The notes below the pieces were generated by a model that worked only from the letters and a program-made list of their open reading frames with translations, did no database searches and was not told where the DNA came from. The translations under genes were made by a program, and so were the position numbers. Of a stretch of DNA of 7,027 nucleotides, positions 5,830 to 7,027 are shown one piece after another; within the stretch, counting starts at the first letter, position 1, and each line of letters opens with the position of its first letter. Source of the stretch: an uncultured Bacteroidota bacterium (GTDB lineage Bacteria; Bacteroidota; Bacteroidia; Flavobacteriales; Schleiferiaceae); assembly GCA_913056475.1 (NCBI GenBank), contig CAJXMS010000117.1, forward strand, positions 1 through 7,027, in the 5' to 3' direction.

Positions 5830-5874
5830 CTTTGGGCAAGAGCTTCTCACGGCGCTTTGCCCAAAGTTATTTTT
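5830..5874 (+). terminator. Strong rho-independent terminator after the M20 gene
   Basis: CTTTGGGCAA at 5830-5839 pairs perfectly with TTGCCCAAAG at 5857-5866. Three further pairs (AGC/GCT) form inside, past a bulged G, around a 10-nt loop. The stem is followed by TTATTTTT (5867-5874). It lies about 80 bp after the M20 stop. An A-rich tract on the left (from about 5817) would supply a U-run in the other direction, so the structure may work both ways. It separates the M20 gene from the oxidoreductase pair. Confidence 0.85.
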
Positions 5875-5954
5875 AAGCCTTTTATTTCACGAGATTTTCA
5901 TTGCTATCCCTAACGCATCAGAAAATTATAGAAGTAAAAACAAAAATCACTGCC

Positions 5955-6836
5955 ATGAATTCAAAATCAATTACAAAAAAAATTTCAACTCCCATTCAAG
6001 GTTGCATGACCTGGGGAAAATGGGGTGCCAATTTTTCTACAAAGGCTTATCAACAACAAATTGAAGCTTGTTTAGATTTAGGGATTGCTACCTTTGACCA
6101 TGCCGATATTTATGGAGATTACACTACAGAAGCTGCTTTTGGATCGGGCTTTAAAGCGAGTGGAATTTCAAGAGAATCTGTTCAGTTTATCAGTAAATGT
6201 GGTATTGCGCTTAAAAATAAATCTAGAGACACTCAAACAAACCATTATGATTATACCTATCAGTATATAATAAACAGTGTGCAACGCTCTTTGGAGGAAT
6301 TGCAAACAGATTATTTAGATCTTTTGTTGCTTCATAGGCCCAGCCCTTTAATGGATCCCATTGAGATTCAACAGGCGGTTCAAACACTTTTAGATAAAGG
6401 CTATATCAAGTCTTTTGGGCTGTCTAATTTCACTCCTTCTCAGACCAGCATTATTCAACAAAAACTTACGGTTAGCGCGAACCAATTGGAAATTTCACTC
6501 AAGGCAAACGAACCTTTTTTTAATGGAGATTTAGATTTTTGCCTTTTGCACCAGATTACACCTATGGCCTGGGCGCCTTTAGGTGGGATTTTAGGAAATC
6601 AGTCCCATCCATTAATTTTAGAAAAGGCTTTTGTTAAATTGGAAAAAAAATACGCTCTTAGCAGAGACGCACTTCTTTTGGCTTGGCTATTGAAACACCC
6701 TGCAGGAATTCATCCGGTGATTGGAACTACCCAGGTTGCACGATATAAAAAAGCCATTAGTGCCATAGCTATAGACTTTGACACAGAAGATTGGTTTTAC
6801 CTTTTAGCTGCTTTTAGAGGGCATGACATTCCATAA
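5955..6836 (+). CDS. ydhF: Aldo/keto reductase, YdhF-like
   Basis: This is a 293-residue aldo/keto reductase, an NADPH-dependent TIM-barrel oxidoreductase acting on carbonyl substrates. The full catalytic tetrad is visible: Asp48 and Tyr53 in TFDHADIYGDY, Lys81 in FISKCG and His127 in LLLLHRP. The IKSFGLSNFTP strand and, near the C-terminus, HPVIGTTQVARY fit the cofactor-binding end of the barrel. Length, the FDHADIYG wording, the LLHRPSPLMDP segment and the closing RGHDIP resemble E. coli YdhF, whose physiological substrate is not firmly known. The frame can be extended to a TTG at 5901, but the ATG at 5955 gives the expected N-terminus (MNSKSITKKISTPIQGCMTWG). The gene follows a strong terminator, so it needs its own promoter; I see no good TAnnTTTG match in the short leader. 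A short-chain dehydrogenase begins 11 bp after its stop. Confidence 0.93.
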   Translation: MNSKSITKKISTPIQGCMTWGKWGANFSTKAYQQQIEACLDLGIATFDHADIYGDYTTEAAFGSGFKASGISRESVQFISKCGIALKNKSRDTQTNHYDYTYQYIINSVQRSLEELQTDYLDLLLLHRPSPLMDPIEIQQAVQTLLDKGYIKSFGLSNFTPSQTSIIQQKLTVSANQLEISLKANEPFFNGDLDFCLLHQITPMAWAPLGGILGNQSHPLILEKAFVKLEKKYALSRDALLLAWLLKHPAGIHPVIGTTQVARYKKAISAIAIDFDTEDWFYLLAAFRGHDIP

Positions 6837-6847
6837 ATAACTAACAA

Positions 6848-7027
6848 ATGAGTACAGAAAAACAACACATGAGCACAGAAATAAAAACAGCCTTAATTAC
6901 AGGGGCTAGTAGTGGGATTGGAAAAGCGACTGCAATACACTTGGCAGAAATGGGTTATCAACTTGTTTTATGTGGGAGAAATACCTTAAAATTGAATGAA
7001 GTAGCATTGTCTCTGTCTAAAAAGACT
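6848..7027 (+). CDS. Short-chain dehydrogenase/reductase, N-terminal part (cut by window end)
   Basis: Sixty codons run to the window edge. After a short leader, the sequence IKTALITGASSGIGKATAIHLAEMGYQLVLCGRN shows the first beta strand, the nucleotide-binding T-G-x-x-x-G-I-G motif and the second strand of the classical short-chain dehydrogenase fold. The Arg of CGRN, at the end of strand 2, suggests an NADP(H) preference. The catalytic Asn, Ser, Tyr and Lys lie beyond the window. Two in-frame ATG codons compete: 6848 and 6869, each followed by nearly identical sequence (MSTE and MSTE). The upstream one lies 11 bp from the reductase stop, while the second would suffice for the domain. The tight spacing implies co-transcription with the aldo/keto reductase, so the two may act on related substrates. 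Confidence 0.9.
   Translation, partial: MSTEKQHMSTEIKTALITGASSGIGKATAIHLAEMGYQLVLCGRNTLKLNEVALSLSKKT

Noticed and set aside
5753..6064. A 103-codon plus-strand frame between the M20 gene and the aldo/keto reductase.
   Set aside because: It reads through the strong terminator and into the aldo/keto reductase in another frame, and its sequence has no domain character.
1..7027. CRISPR arrays, tRNA or rRNA genes, insertion sequences, toxin-antitoxin or defence genes.
   Set aside because: No regularly spaced repeats, cloverleaf-like sequence, transposase or nuclease motifs were seen on either strand.

Overview
The window looks like Bacteroidota DNA, but it is composed of two clearly different blocks. 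Positions 1 to about 5036 are GC-rich, with strong G/C preference at third codon positions. This block carries a TAnnTTTG-type promoter, an S16 protein with a long Ala/Glu tail and a small RimM. It resembles a GC-rich Bacteroidota such as the Saprospiria, though that lineage call is an inference. Positions from about 5246 to the end are AT-rich with A/T-ending codons and look like Flavobacteriia. No transposase, integrase, tRNA or attachment repeat is visible at the boundary.

Left block: the last ~20 codons of an unidentified gene with a good hairpin terminator; an RssA-like patatin-family hydrolase; a translation and RNA-maturation cluster rpsP-rimM-trmN6 (ribosomal protein S16, 16S maturation factor, tRNA1(Val) A37 N6-methyltransferase) behind a plausible Bacteroidota promoter; a convergent DUF302 gene whose stop codon overlaps that of trmN6; about 460 bp with no credible gene but with a plus-strand terminator-like hairpin and a thrice-repeated motif; and the C-terminal two thirds of a saccharopine dehydrogenase on the minus strand.

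Boundary: saccharopine dehydrogenase loses its NAD(P)-binding N-terminus near 5037. Some 200 bp later an M20 peptidase begins already deep inside the protein, near 5246. Two unrelated truncated genes lie back to back across a sharp composition change, separated by about 200 bp that I cannot assign. The simplest reading is a chimeric contig or recombination scar rather than one natural locus.

Right block: the C-terminal part of the M20 metallopeptidase, a strong bidirectional-looking terminator, an intact YdhF-like aldo/keto reductase, and 11 bp downstream the N-terminus of a short-chain dehydrogenase cut by the window end. The last two probably form a small oxidoreductase operon. I see no previously undescribed system. 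The most interesting items are the junction and the possible non-coding RNA locus at about 3650-4058.
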